Program-made: the position numbers and the translations under genes
From: Euperipatoides rowelli
Taxonomy: Eukaryota; Onychophora; Udeonychophora; Euonychophora; Peripatopsidae
NCBI GenBank assembly: GCA_003024985.2
Contig: PXIH01S0000776.1
Length of the DNA: 24,976 nucleotides
Reading direction: 5' to 3' (one strand)
The notes under the pieces: model-generated
What the model saw: the letters and a program-made list of their open reading frames with translations, nothing else
Databases searched by the model: none
What the model was told of the DNA's origin: nothing
Shown here: positions 1 to 10,062 of the stretch, one piece after another
Layout: every line of letters begins with the position of its first letter
How positions within the stretch are numbered: position 1 is the stretch's first letter

Positions 1-1682
1 AAGAAGTTTTATGATTACTGTACTTTTTAACAAAAGTTTTTAAATCTCAAACGCGAATTCAAAAATTCGCGAATGTGTTAGTAAAAACGCAAAAATAACC
101 ATTCATGCAAAAACCCATATATACAGTAGTTTGTCATAAAGACTAGACTGTACTGTAGATGTTGCCCAACTAGCTTTTCTAAGACCCATATCTGATAGTT
201 TATATTACAATTATTGGGTTAAAGCTCACCAAAAATGATATTTTTTTTTTTTTGGGGGGGGGGGGAGGGGGTTCATCTTTTTCCCACCCTGCCTTGCACA
301 AACTCATATTTTTATTAGGAATTGTGAAAAAAAATTTGTAAAAAAAAAACAACAACATATTGTCAAGTGTTGCCAACCAAATACTTTTAAGTATAGCCAG
401 CCAACTAATACAATTGGGCAATTATTATTACCGTTAACAAAAGTGGATTTCTCATAGAATTTGTGATATTGCAGCAAATTAAAGTCTGACACAGAGTTGT
501 AGTGTCAATTATAATGAAACTAAAGATAAAAAGGTGGGCCCTTATGTATATCTTCTAATCTGAAAGTGATGTTTTAAGCTACATCAACATCACCGAGTGT
601 GTTCTCCGAGGTGGTGTTTAAGTGTGAAAAAATATATAGCTTACACAATTTATTGTTTGCTGACAATATTTATATCACAACGATACAATATAAAATATTT
701 CCCTGTAAAGAATTGTCAGAACAGGCAACAATACTGTTATTAGGTGTAGGTATTGTCAGAACAGACTACTGATAGCTAACTTATTTAATTTAACCATTTG
801 ACTATGGAATTGTGAAAAATCAACTATAAATCCCATGTATCCCAGATATGTTTTCACTAAATAGCGCACATTGTACAAATCTTAGAATGTAAAGCAATAT
901 CATACAAGTTGTGCCTGGACTCAGAAAACCCATAAGTGATTGAATTGATTAGAGCCTATTTTCTGACCCTGGTAATGGCTTTTCCAACAATTGCACATGT
1001 TCCCTGAAACTTGATTGGTTAACGAGTTTGAGTTCGGAGGTTGTGTCACAAATGACCAAATAAAGGTTTATTGCACCTCTTGATTAACATATGGTTTGGG
1101 GTATAGTGGGTTTAATACGTAGTAGGAGTTAGTGTTCAAGGTTAGAGTGAAGGTTACGACTTTATATATATATTAAAAAAACTGCCATCCATTTTAGTCA
1201 GTCATGCGCAGCTGTTTGCAAAAGACACTAAAAGGGTCAGCTAGTAGGTGCTAGTATTGAATTGTCATCTTTTACATATTTTCTAAGTATACTTAAAAAA
1301 TACCGTTCAAAAAACAAAATTTCTAGTAGAATGAGAAAGAGGCATGACTGCTGCCCATTTCATGCTAATATTTGCTCTTTTAGTGCAGCAGGAAGTGTTG
1401 TACTGTTTAACTCTTCATTTTCCAATGCAGATGATAATTTAAAGATTAAAGAAACACAAGAGTACGAGGAATATTAAAGACAAGAATTAACTAAAAAATT
1501 AATATGGTCTAACTGAAGATGGGGAAATTTTAATTTTTATTATTTTGTGGGCAGTTCATTATTTATTTTTCTGCCCTTTTAAGTAAAGAATAGTTTAGCA
1601 AGGATTAAATACCTACAGTGACTTGCCCTTATTACCCCCATTTTATTTATTGTGGAAACATAACTATAATATCGGTACTTAC
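1..1682. other. Non-coding; probable intron 3' of the last visible Caskin exon
   Basis: I see no convincing exon on either strand here. The splice donor at 1681-1682 (minus strand, gtaagt) means the Caskin transcript continues leftward, so this is most likely intron, and the next exon must start in phase 2. Visible structure is a small perfect palindrome (CGCGAATT at 52-59 against AATTCGCG at 64-71), a T13-G12 tract at 241-265, and a 13-bp direct repeat ATTGTCAGAACAG near 712 and 752. A short open frame at about 1318-1477 on the plus strand resembles nothing I know. The conserved Caskin C-terminal tail (IGSMFDDLADQLDAML-like in vertebrates) was searched for by eye and not found. Confidence 0.6.
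241..271. repeat. Composite poly(T)-poly(G) tract
   Basis: A run of 13 T is followed directly by 12 G, then A and 5 more G. A near twin (13 T followed by 11 G) lies at 7686-7709 inside the LINE 3' end. This is simple low-complexity DNA, but the paired T-then-G structure is unusual. Lengths in such runs are prone to sequencing error. Confidence 0.9.
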
Positions 1683-1788
1683 TGAGGTTCATCCAGGCCA
1701 CCATTTGACAATTCGCTGCTGGACGATGTCCTATCAGAGCCAGTACTATCCGGTCGCTTTTGAAAAGCTGACACAAGTCTTCCACCAG
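1683..1788 (-). CDS. Caskin exon 5 of those visible (Ser-rich linker before the C-terminal tail)
   Basis: This internal exon is 106 bp. On the minus strand the acceptor is ccttgtag ending at 1789 and the donor is gtaagt starting at 1682. The preceding exon ends one base into a codon. Completing that codon with the first two bases here gives Ala and opens a frame without stops: AGGRLVSAFQKRPDSTGSD, then a Ser-rich run and LSNGGLDEP. The other two frames either contain a stop or do not fit the incoming phase. It ends two bases into a codon (phase 2), so at least one further exon exists to the left of the window. The region corresponds to the disordered Ser/Pro-rich part of Caskin, which is poorly conserved. 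The assignment therefore rests on splice phase, strand and composition rather than on a recognised domain. Confidence 0.7.
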
Positions 1789-2799
1789 CTACAAGGGGAA
1801 AAAAGGAGTTAGAATGTTAAATAAATAAAAAATGAGAGGTAAAAAAAAAAACATTTAAGACTTATGATGGCAGCAAATTTCATATCAGGAGATGAAGACT
1901 AGGTATACACCATCTAGTGGCATAGGCAGCTTTTCCACATGGAACAAAATTTTATTTTGATAAGTTTTTTTTTTTTTTTTTGGCCCTTTGAACAGTTTTA
2001 TTTTTATTTATTTATTTATTTTAATTTTTGAATGTTTAATGTATTCTCTGAGAATACTCTGTACTTTTTTTTATTATTGTATTTTTTTTTTAATACGGTA
2101 CCTATTTTTGCAGACAAAAAAAAAAATACGTTTTTTATTATCATTTTCATTTATGAAAATTGTTTTATTAAAAGTTGAAGAGCTGCTATTGGAATCAGAA
2201 ACAAATGCGAAATATAATTTTAGTTTACCAGTAGGAGATGATGAATAAGGATTTAAATTATACAGTATATTATTATACAGTTTTAATAAAAACTGTACAT
2301 TTTTTTTTTCATCTTTAATATTGTACTGTTTTGCCATCTTCCTTAATTTTTTTTTTAGAACAGTACTTTTATGAGTGAAATTAAATATAATAATAATAAG
2401 CCTCCATAATACTGTAACAATTCTTGCAGTCAGACCAGATTGCCTTGTACATATATAATAAAAAAAAATATGACAGTACCATAAAAAAAAAAAAGAAAGA
2501 GACATTTAGCAACTAAGCATAATCGTAGTGTGTCTATATTTCCTACTTCACAGCCGTCTATCTAGCTAGAGTCTAGGGATAAATGCTGTTGCCAAGGAAT
2601 AGCTTGATATTCCACAGCAAATACACATAGGAAATAATTAAATTATTAAAATTAACATAGGTGCCATTTTTAAGAGTATTTCAACAGTGGGCCCTTTCCA
2701 CCCCTGCACACCCTTCTGGTTATACGCATAATCGGACACTATTAGAAGAATTTGGAAATAATATCAAACATGCTGTCACCTTATAATATATAGATACAA

Positions 2800-3031
2800 A
2801 TTTTCCAAATTTATTACAATATTAATATCAAGAACTATTCTGGTGAATTTGGAGACTTTTTAGCCATTAAATCAATAATAGTGTAGAATATACCTTCATC
2901 TATATTAAATTGAGGTCAATTGTTTCAAATTGGCTACAATATTGACATTATAAAAGACTTCGGTGAATTTAGAGATTTTTTTTTTAAATGTCATAGTCTA
3001 AGAATCTGTCCTCATCTATTAAAATGTAACC
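2800..3031. repeat. Diverged tandem duplication, unit about 115-120 bp
   Basis: Two successive stretches share an ordered series of words: ACAATATT with A/G-rich spacing, then ACT or CTT followed by GGTGAATTT, then a GAGA-TTTTT run, and later a CATCTAT-TTAAA block. Copies begin near 2800 and 2920. A weaker third copy may lie just upstream, around 2745. The similarity was judged by eye and the unit boundaries are approximate. Confidence 0.5.
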
Positions 3032-3905
3032 CACATTTTTCCACATTGTCTATGATGTTATTGTAGACAATTTGAAATAATAATTATATTAGAAATAGTT
3101 TGTTACTCAAGATATAGAATTTAAACCAACCCTATTAAAAAAAAGGAAGGGGGGTGGGTGTATTCCAAAGCTAATTTTAACCTTTTCTAAAGATTCACGC
3201 AGGTTTGCCAACCGCCATTTTCAGAGAATTTTCAAACAGCTTTTATTATAATGCTAAATACCTCTAGGCAAATGCCATGCTTTTTTCTTTAGGATATTTT
3301 ATTTCTCTCATGGAAAACTCAACTCAGCGCAAAACTAAGAGGAAAAAAAGCTGAGTTAAATCAATTCATTAGCAGACTGTACAATATGGAAATACATGGA
3401 ATCGTCCATGCTCCCAACTTAGTTTTTTTTCCAAACATTGCATTCAACATAGAAGCTTTAATGACTACCACTATTTTTGTCAATTAGAAGCTGCACTTAT
3501 TGTTGACGTTACACTTGATTTTTACAAGGAAGAACATTATTTTCCCTGAGATTAATCCACATGTGAAAGGATTAAGGAATCATTTTGTTAATCCCTCAAT
3601 ATAAATGAAATTCCATCCCATTTATTACTCAGAGGTTATTACCAAGAGTAATCTAATTTAAAAAGTAATTCAAAGATACTTTGTTAGTAAATTAGTGATT
3701 ACTTAAATTACTAACTATAAATTTTAACTTTCAACTAGTTATTAAGATAATTTTGAAATTTCTGCATAATATAAATATTAACATTCTTATTAATTTGCTT
3801 TTTTACTACAGATAGAAACCGTAACCTCATAATTTCTGATAAATGCTAAATTCAAGAGTTACTCCTCTCGGTGATACTTAGGTCCAATAGATACTATAAG
3901 TCATC

Positions 3906-3975
3906 AGTTTTTAACCTCTGTTCCATGGAACCCCCAGTGCTTTGAAAAATATCTAAAGGGTGTCACAGGAAAAAA
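3906..3975. mobile_element. Possible terminus of a hAT-type DNA transposon
   Basis: The sequence CAGTTTTTAACCTCTGTTCC followed by ATGGAACCCCCAGTGC has the pattern of many hAT termini (CAGTGGTTCTTAACC, then GG-GTCC-TGGACCCC). I found no matching opposite end or 8-bp target duplication in the window, so this is an isolated terminus at best. Confidence 0.3.
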
Positions 3976-4184
3976 AAACAAATGACGGATAAATCAAAAA
4001 GAAAAAAAAAAATCCTTAATTTCTTAAACTGAAATATTTTTGCTATACAAATCATTATTTTTTAAATTTGGTACAGGAAACAACTTAGTATTCCATTTAG
4101 GCTATTTTGTGGTCTCCAAACTTAATTGGTGAGCACACCTAAATCAATAAAAATAAATATCACACACACAATACAAAATCGAAA

Positions 4185-4213
4185 ACAATCCTGGAGCATC
4201 AATCCAGGATTGT
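4185..4213. repeat. Short hairpin, 10-bp perfect arms
   Basis: ACAATCCTGG at 4185-4194 pairs with CCAGGATTGT at 4204-4213 across a 9-base loop. It is one of three inverted repeats packed into about 310 bp. Confidence 0.8.
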
Positions 4214-4306
4214 CATTCCATAACTTAATTCCAGGAACGACCGTGTGTACTTAGCTTTACTAGCCTTAGTACTTAGGTTGGAAAAAAAAACTCATTGTGC
4301 CCCCTA

Positions 4307-4317
4307 GAAATCGAACC
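4307..4317 (-). repeat. tRNA-like B box, possible SINE remnant
   Basis: Read on the minus strand this is GGTTCGATTTC, one base away from the RNA polymerase III B-box consensus GGTTCGANNCC. It is followed on that strand by a GGGGGCACAATGAG stretch and a T run, as in many tRNA-derived SINEs. The place where an A box should sit is occupied by the hairpin at 4321-4366, so no complete tRNA-like head can be drawn. Confidence 0.3.
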
Positions 4318-4320
4318 AAA

Positions 4321-4366
4321 TAGTCATGGATGCCAATATGTACAAGCATTTTGGCATCCATGACTA
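4321..4366. repeat. Hairpin with 20-bp arms and 6-base loop
   Basis: The left arm 4321-4340 (TAGTCATGGATGCCAATATG) pairs with 4347-4366 with a single mismatch; the outer 16 bp are perfect. The loop is TACAAG. It could be a MITE end-to-end junction, part of a decayed SINE, or a transcribed hairpin, since it lies inside the Caskin intron. Confidence 0.85.
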
Positions 4367-4387
4367 ATTCCACATGATCAACATGCC

Positions 4388-4498
4388 TTGACACCTTTTG
4401 TAGTTTTTGTTTTCAGTATTAACCAATAGATGGCAGTAAAGTAAAAGTTTGGAATACATTTTATTCCAAACTCAATAGTTTCAATTCAAAGGTGTCAA
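4388..4498. repeat. Nested inverted repeats, candidate 111-bp foldback element
   Basis: The outer arms TTGACACCTTT (4388-4398) and AAAGGTGTCAA (4488-4498) are perfect inverse copies. Inside them, GTTTGGAATA (4447-4456) and TATTCCAAAC (4462-4471) form a second perfect hairpin with a 5-base loop. The layout suits a small non-autonomous transposon or foldback unit. I see no clear target duplication, so the family is not assigned. Confidence 0.5.
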
Positions 4499-4697
4499 AA
4501 GATGGGATACCATCTACAAGTTAATTATTCAAATATGGTAAACAAATGAAATATTATGGTCTAAAATTTAACCTATCATTCACAAGAAAATATGACAAAA
4601 ATAAAAAAAAACATTGAGATGATTTTAATCAATGATGATATTTGTTTATTTTAAACAAAGACAATATTCTGAATTTCCTGATTTAGGGCTAATATTA

Positions 4698-4760
4698 CCC
4701 AGCTTTAAGGCATAGTGGTACAAACATTGTCTGGAAACCAGGGTTCAATTTTCATATGTT
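4698..4760 (+). repeat. tRNA-like sequence, probable decayed SINE head
   Basis: AGGCATAGTGGT at 4708-4719 resembles an A box (TRGCNNAGYNGG) and GGTTCAATTTT at 4742-4752 resembles a B box. The 34-base spacing between their starts is right for a tRNA-type internal promoter. A clean acceptor-stem cloverleaf is not evident, so a functional tRNA gene is unlikely. I read this as a degenerate tRNA-derived SINE or tRNA pseudogene. Confidence 0.35.
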
Positions 4761-4949
4761 AACTATCATAAGAAGACAGTCTTGTTTTTACCAAACTTTA
4801 ATAATTCAAGTTAAATGTACTAAATATAATAAAAATCAACTTTATTATTATTTATTGGTTTCTAAAGACTTTTTTTTCTTTCCAAATACAAACATATTTC
4901 ACTGCCAGTTAATAAAAAAAATATACATTTTATTATTTTATATGCTTAC

Positions 4950-6428
4950 CTGGAAGGGCTGGTTTTGGACGAACAGCAACTTTGGATGGAGTCGCAGTAT
5001 TTGTATCCCCTTCCACTTTTCTGACCAACTGCTTGACGCTTATATGTGAAATGTTTTTCTCCTCTGGATTGCCAAGGGGTTCCTCACAGTCTATATCCAC
5101 CACCTGGCAGCCAGATTTGAGACGCTGTTTAATAGTTCCCACATTTTCATTAGCAAATGGAATGGTAGAATTGGAATCATTACTGGAAGTAGATCCATTG
5201 GAATCAAAACTTGATGCAGACTCTGTCCGTTTTTGCTTAAACAGTGGATTGGATTGCAACTCGTCTGAATTAGACGGGCTTTCGGAGAGACAATTCTGCA
5301 TTTCTGAAATTTCCACAGAATTTGTCATTTCAGATTTTTTAATAGGGCTTTCAGTCTCTAATTCCCCCCAAAAGGGTGGTGGTGGAGGAGGAAAATCTTC
5401 AGAAAAACTATGCCATTGTTTCACAAAGGATTTATTTTGATCACTGCTAAACTGTTGAGAAAACGCTGACTGGCATGACGCAAAGACCTGCTCTGCTTGT
5501 TCAGCCGAAGGAATATTTATTTCACTCTTTATTGAATTAGTTCGTTTAGGAGGTGGGGGTGGTTTCTTGGTCCGCGGTAGACTAGCTGTGCTATATAATA
5601 TGCTGCCTGAAGATACAGGGCTGTGTCGAGAAGGGGATCCTTGAGCGGATGCAGGTTTGAACTGTGGCAAAATTATAGGTGATCCATGGGTCAATGTTTT
5701 CTCTGGAAAATCTGTACATGGATAAGTTTTTTCTGGTGTTGGCCAATCCGAGCTGACCCTATTTTCTATGTTACAATCTTGACTATCACCAATGATATCA
5801 TTGGGAAATTCTCGACTAAGTCTTTTTGTTTTGGCAATAATTTTGGCAACAGGTCGTGGTTTAACAGTCACCTTTGGACGAGAAAGTGTTGATGTATCAT
5901 TTTCAACAAGACCAATGGAATCATTTGTAGGTGTGATATCCCCATCAAGGTCTAGACTATTTTGATGATAAACTTGACTCCCGTCACATGACAGGGTGTC
6001 AAATGGTCCATGAGATGCCTGACTGGAAGATGTTTGGTTATCATCTGAACCTACTGTGTCACTAGTACTAGATCGCGATATAGACCGGCTAGGCGACCGT
6101 ACTTGAATAGTTACTAAATCCGGTTGATAAATATTTTGTGAACGCATGGCTAACTCCCTTTTGATGATGAAATCATCTTTAGGCGGTGACTGTTGGAATG
6201 TTTTGAACTCAGGAATATTAACATTTTCACTAGAAGGAGAGTTTTTTTGTTTGGCAGTGGTAATAGGAATCTCCTGACTGTGAAAAGGATATGGCTGCAC
6301 AGTCATTACTTCAGGAATGCATGGCGGCATGTCAGAGGATAAACAGTGTTCAACAGAAAAGCGTCTGGCGCCACTTATCTCAATCTCCTTCAGCCGTTTC
6401 ACAGCAATCATGAGTTTTTTCTGATGAC
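4950..6428 (-). CDS. Caskin large exon: end of SAM domain 2 and Ser/Pro-rich linker
   Basis: This 1,479-bp internal exon encodes about 493 residues. It opens by completing a split Gly codon to give GHQKKLMIAVKRL, the last helix of SAM domain 2, which is nearly identical to the same segment of vertebrate Caskin1/2. The rest is low-complexity scaffold: Ser-rich runs (SPSRSISRSSTSDTVGSDD), basic-proline peptides VTVKPRPVAKI and VAVRPKPALP that could serve as SH3 ligands, a KKPPPPPKRTNSIKSE block matching the Caskin proline-rich region, and an FPPPPPPFW motif (5368-5394). Caskins are cytoplasmic adaptor proteins of synapses and axons that bind CASK and LAR-type receptor phosphatases. The SAM pair self-assembles into filaments in Caskin1. 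The minus-strand acceptor is tttgaag before 6428 and the donor is gtaagc from 4949. The frame entering at phase 1 and leaving at phase 1 is open throughout. Upstream in-frame Met codons lie in the intron and are not starts. Confidence 0.93.
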
Positions 6429-7369
6429 CTTCAAAGATAAAAACATATATATTTAGAAGTGTAGAGTTTAAGAAAATTAACAAATTCACGAATTATAAAG
6501 CCAGATAAAAGTAATTGTTTTTTTAAAAATTAAACTGATGTAATTGTAAATTAGTATAAATTAAAGCAAGTAGTTTGTCACATGTGAATTTGAATTAAAT
6601 TTGTAATTTGTATAAAAGTATAAAATACTCATAATCAAGTGAATGTTAATCAAATTGTGCATTGCAAATTTAATACAAATAGTCCAAAAAGTTTGCTACT
6701 TTGCCAGAAAACATTTTTTTTTTAAAAAATGACTGTTTAATACTAATCTAAATTAATCAGTTGAGTTACAAGTAATTTAATAACATAACTGTTATGTATG
6801 CAGATAAAATCTAATATGAAATTCCAAATAATGTAATATTAAATTAATATTAAACAACAATCTATTATTTAAATTATGCTTCTTAAACTGATATTTCCAT
6901 GTTTTCATCAATATATTCCTCAAGACTTACATAAAATTTTTGAAAATAAAAAGCCTACGACAAAATACTAGCCTAACTGTAATTATGATTACTACTTCAA
7001 AACTTACAGCGTGTAATGAAACTGAAAAATACATGTAATATAAATAAAAAATCTCATGGTGATACCTCATCACTGTAATTTCAAAGTACGGTTGCAATTT
7101 TTCAAAATCGAGAAAGTGGATGAGAGATTATTATTTATGAAAAGGTATGTGGAATAAGTTTTTTTTTAGTTGTTTAATTACAATTCTTACTATTATTTCT
7201 GCTAATATGCAAAATTGACATAATAATAAAATGGTACATTTTTAGAACTAAACAATGGGAAATGGGACAAAAAAATTAAAAAGCAGGAGGGTACTGTTAA
7301 AAGCAGAATGGATGAATCACTGTAATTTCAGAGTGATATAAGGCATCACTAACATTAGGGCAAGCAAGT

Positions 7370-7907
7370 GAAATTGAGCTTGTCCAGAAAAGNGCCCTAA
7401 AGATTATTTTAAAAAAAGATTACTTAAGCTATCAACATGGTCTTGGATTATTTAGTCTTGAAACACTGGCTGCTAGACGAGAAAAATTGATTGTCGGATT
7501 TGCTAGTTCCTTTTTTGAGGCATTTCCGGATCACTTACCCATTAGATTTGGAGATGCTAGCAGTAGAATTACTAGAAATTCTTGTTGTTTTAGCATGCCT
7601 TACAAAAGAACTGTAAGATTTGCAAAATAACCGGTCAACTATATGATTAAGTTGGTAAATGAAAGTTGATATCCATTGGGAATTCTTTTTTTTTTTTTGG
7701 GGGGGGGGGTTTAAAGTATATTGTTAAGATATTATCTTTTAGGGATTTTTTTTTTTTTTTTTACCTTTCCTTGTAAAATTTTTTCCATAACCAGCAATGG
7801 GATAGGAAAATTTTGTTTCCATTATTTGTATTCTTTTGGTTGATATGTGTTGATAAATATTTATTGGAATAAAGTATACCTTTAATAATAATAATAATAA
7901 TAATAAT
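7370..7907 (+). mobile_element. 5'-truncated LINE: reverse transcriptase tail, 3' UTR and (TAA)n
   Basis: From 7370 the plus strand reads 86 codons without a stop: EIELVQKxALKIILKKDYLS, then LGLFSLETLAARREKLIVGF, and RITRN-CCFSMPYKRTVRFAK. This is the pattern found at the C-terminus of jockey/CR1-group LINE polyproteins (VQKRALRII, LGLxTLxxRR, RTxRF), after the reverse transcriptase domain. A TAA follows at 7628. The same frame continues with PVNYMIKLVNES to a TGA at 7667-7669, which is probably the original end, so one stop appears acquired. The 3' UTR contains a T13-G11 tract, an AATAAA and ends in about nine TAA repeats (to 7907). The frame is lost upstream of 7370, as expected for 5' truncation. 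It lies antisense to Caskin. One base (7393) is unresolved. Confidence 0.8.
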
Positions 7908-8629
7908 CAGTTTGATTTTATAGGCATGTAATGCATGTACATGGTGATATCTAACATTTCTAATTTTATGGCATTACATGATATACCGGTAACCATGTGA
8001 CTTTTTTCTTCATGTTAACATATTTACAGCTCAATAGCATTAACTTTGATAGAGATTTGTGGGAATAACAAAAACATTTTCATATTAAAAAATACACACA
8101 CACTTGACTATTATACAGTTTGTGTAAATACAGTTCAAAGCATAAACTCCAAAGCCATTTGTTTATGAAAAGTATCAATATTATCCTTTATGTATTTTTA
8201 ACAGAAGCATCATCAAAGCTTCATCGAGCCTGCACTGATTAGCCAGATGCGATTGAAGTAATAGTCATAACAATAATGGAATATGCTAAGAGGAACTTCA
8301 TATATTTGAATTATTTTAGCAACAATTCATTTACTTTTCTTAATCAAAAATTTTACTATACTCAAAACTATTCAACTAAACATGCTCCAAACTTGAGCCA
8401 AAGAAAATAAGTGAATTGGTCAACATCCTCCAGCTCTATTGATACCCTTTGCTTGATTAACCAAAAATTATACTAATTTTCTAGAATTGCAATCAAAATT
8501 GTTCCATATCTGACCACATACAGTATTTGTTAAAACCTTTGAACTTATGAAAGATAAATGATTTGGAGGAGTACAATCCATTATAAAACAGGACAAATTT
8601 GATCCCAGTAGATTGTTCACAGATTTATA

Positions 8630-9060
8630 AAATTATTCTGTTTTAGCCACAATTAGGTCATCCACACATTTAAGATGAAGTTTGATACCATTCGGCAGAC
8701 AATGAGTAAAATGATAAAAAGGAGTCCTCTGGCAGGCAATTAGTAAAACAATAAATAGGAGTCCTCCAATGTATGATCGAGAGAATCATTAAAAGTGTTG
8801 AAAGAATATACTGTATCATCATTAGAAAAATAGAGCTCAAAAGTGTGTAATATTAAGAAAATTGGCAGCACAGCTCATCATGAAAGTTGTATCTCAACTC
8901 TACAAAAATGTCCAAACACTTTGTATGATGTACTAAATTATAGATAATTCCCAAAATAAAACAGATCCAGATATATTGGTATTGTAAACAATATATTGAA
9001 TTACAATGTAGATAAAACAATGAAGGATCGAATGACCTTTAACATTGCCAAACTGCCCTA
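8630..9060 (-). mobile_element. Decayed LINE reverse transcriptase fragment
   Basis: Read on the minus strand, pieces in different frames follow the order of a LINE reverse transcriptase palm. Near 9030 there is KGHSILHCFIY, similar to the VDHSILLxKL block. Near 8785-8735 there is SRSYIGGLLFIVLLIA, similar to QGSVLGPLLFxxYIND. At 8698-8636 there is LPNGIKLHLKCVDDLIVAKT, carrying a VDD catalytic-box-like triplet in the place of YADD. Stops and frame changes are frequent, so this is an old, dead copy. It runs opposite to the LINE at 7370-7907, so it is a separate insertion. The family is not determined, and limits are approximate because the flanks have decayed beyond recognition. Confidence 0.45.
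8694..8767. repeat. Two tandem copies of a 37-bp unit inside the LINE relic
   Basis: 8694-8730 and 8731-8767 match at 31 of 37 positions (GGCAG-CAAT-AGTAAAA--ATAAA-AGGAGTCCTC). On the minus strand both copies encode the GLLFI-LLI block of the reverse transcriptase, so the duplication happened within the LINE remnant. Because 37 is not a multiple of three, it also shifts the frame. Confidence 0.8.
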
Positions 9061-9314
9061 TGTATTCTCTACAATGATCCAAAAGCAGGTTATAAAACAA
9101 AAAATACTGGTTCATAATAAAAAAAAAAGTTCAATCAAATCATCAAAATTAACACCTAACCAAGTTTGAAGACAGTCATAATAATAATATCAGGAAAAAT
9201 AATATGAACAATGCTGTGCAACACTTAGCCATTTCCCAATTATTGGTAATTATCATTTTTTATTTTTCTTCAAGCCTGACAAATTTAGTTAAGAATTTAT
9301 GGTAGTCATGTAGT

Positions 9315-9800
9315 CTTTAAAACAATTAGTTGGCCACCAAAGATGGAAGATTTTATCAATCCTTGAAGAGAAGGAAATTATATGTTGTTCTATCCATTAG
9401 TGAAACCGACATTGTGTTCAGAATTAATTAGGTTTATTTTTATGAAATATTTAATTTTCAAAAAGTTAATTGTCCACCATATTGAATCTAGATGGTGGAT
9501 TTGTTTGACATACAGAAGGAAGATGGACTTTGTATTCATCTTTTCATTACCAATAATGCTTAATTCAATTAATTGATGATCTCTATGGATTTTTAGAATG
9601 TTAATTGTCTACCTTATTGATTTAAGATGGTGGATATGTTTGACATTAAGAAAATAGATAGAATTCAGTTGAGTATCAAATTGTTTTGACTAATGAATAA
9701 ATAGTCAAAACAATTTTGTGTTTTTATCAAATGCTCTATGAATTTTAAAAAACCATTAATTGGTTGCCATATTAATTCAAAATGGTGGATTTTAACTCTA
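9315..9800. repeat. Diverged tandem repeat, about four units of 135-155 bp
   Basis: Four spaced blocks read approximately TTAATTGTCCACCATATTGA followed by a few bases and ATGGTGGAT. They begin near 9323, 9466, 9601 and 9756. Each block is itself an imperfect hairpin (CCACCAT against ATGGTGG). Two of them continue with a GTTTGACAT word. The sequences between blocks have diverged strongly, which points to an old array. Confidence 0.6.
9678..9716. repeat. Perfect 15-bp inverted repeat
   Basis: AAATTGTTTTGACTA (9678-9692) pairs exactly with TAGTCAAAACAATTT (9702-9716) across a 9-base loop. It sits in the spacer between the third and fourth units of the diverged array. Confidence 0.9.
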
Positions 9801-10062
9801 TAACAATAAGCTTCTTTCACTGCAGTCTGACAATGTTTTTGGTCCCATGTCTAGTCTGAATCATATAACAATTATTGCAATTATTATAAAACCATCCATT
9901 CACAAAATACGATTACAATATATATTCAGCCTCATCAAGACTTGTTAGTTGTTACTATGCAATAGCTATCATAAATACTTCAGACATTAAACTATTTTTA
10001 GATCTTTCCCCCCAAAAAATTAAAAGGGTTTTTCAATATAGCACATTCCTCAACAACAATTG

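Larger units (their letters stand above)
1789..4949 (-). other. Caskin intron (3.2 kb), repeat-rich
   Basis: The intron separates the large linker exon from exon 1683-1788; its phase is 1. It is AT-rich with long A and T runs and no host exon I can see. It contains diverged tandem repeats (about 2800-3031), a hAT-like terminus near 3906, several hairpins (4185-4498) and two tRNA-like promoter remnants (minus-strand B box at 4307-4317; plus-strand A and B boxes at 4708-4752). The short plus-strand frame ending near 2248 (KVEELLLESETNAKYNF) is unrecognised. Confidence 0.7.

Noticed and set aside
1988-2505. Overlapping open frames on both strands
   Set aside because: They consist largely of A and T homopolymer translation (runs of Lys, Phe, Ile, Asn) and contain no recognisable domain.
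3630-3740. Repeated GTAATT / TTACT words resembling some hAT subterminal regions
   Set aside because: No terminal inverted repeats or target duplications could be placed around them, and such words arise easily in AT-rich DNA.
4982-5440. 152-codon plus-strand open frame
   Set aside because: It lies entirely antisense to the Caskin linker exon and is an artefact of that exon's codon pattern.
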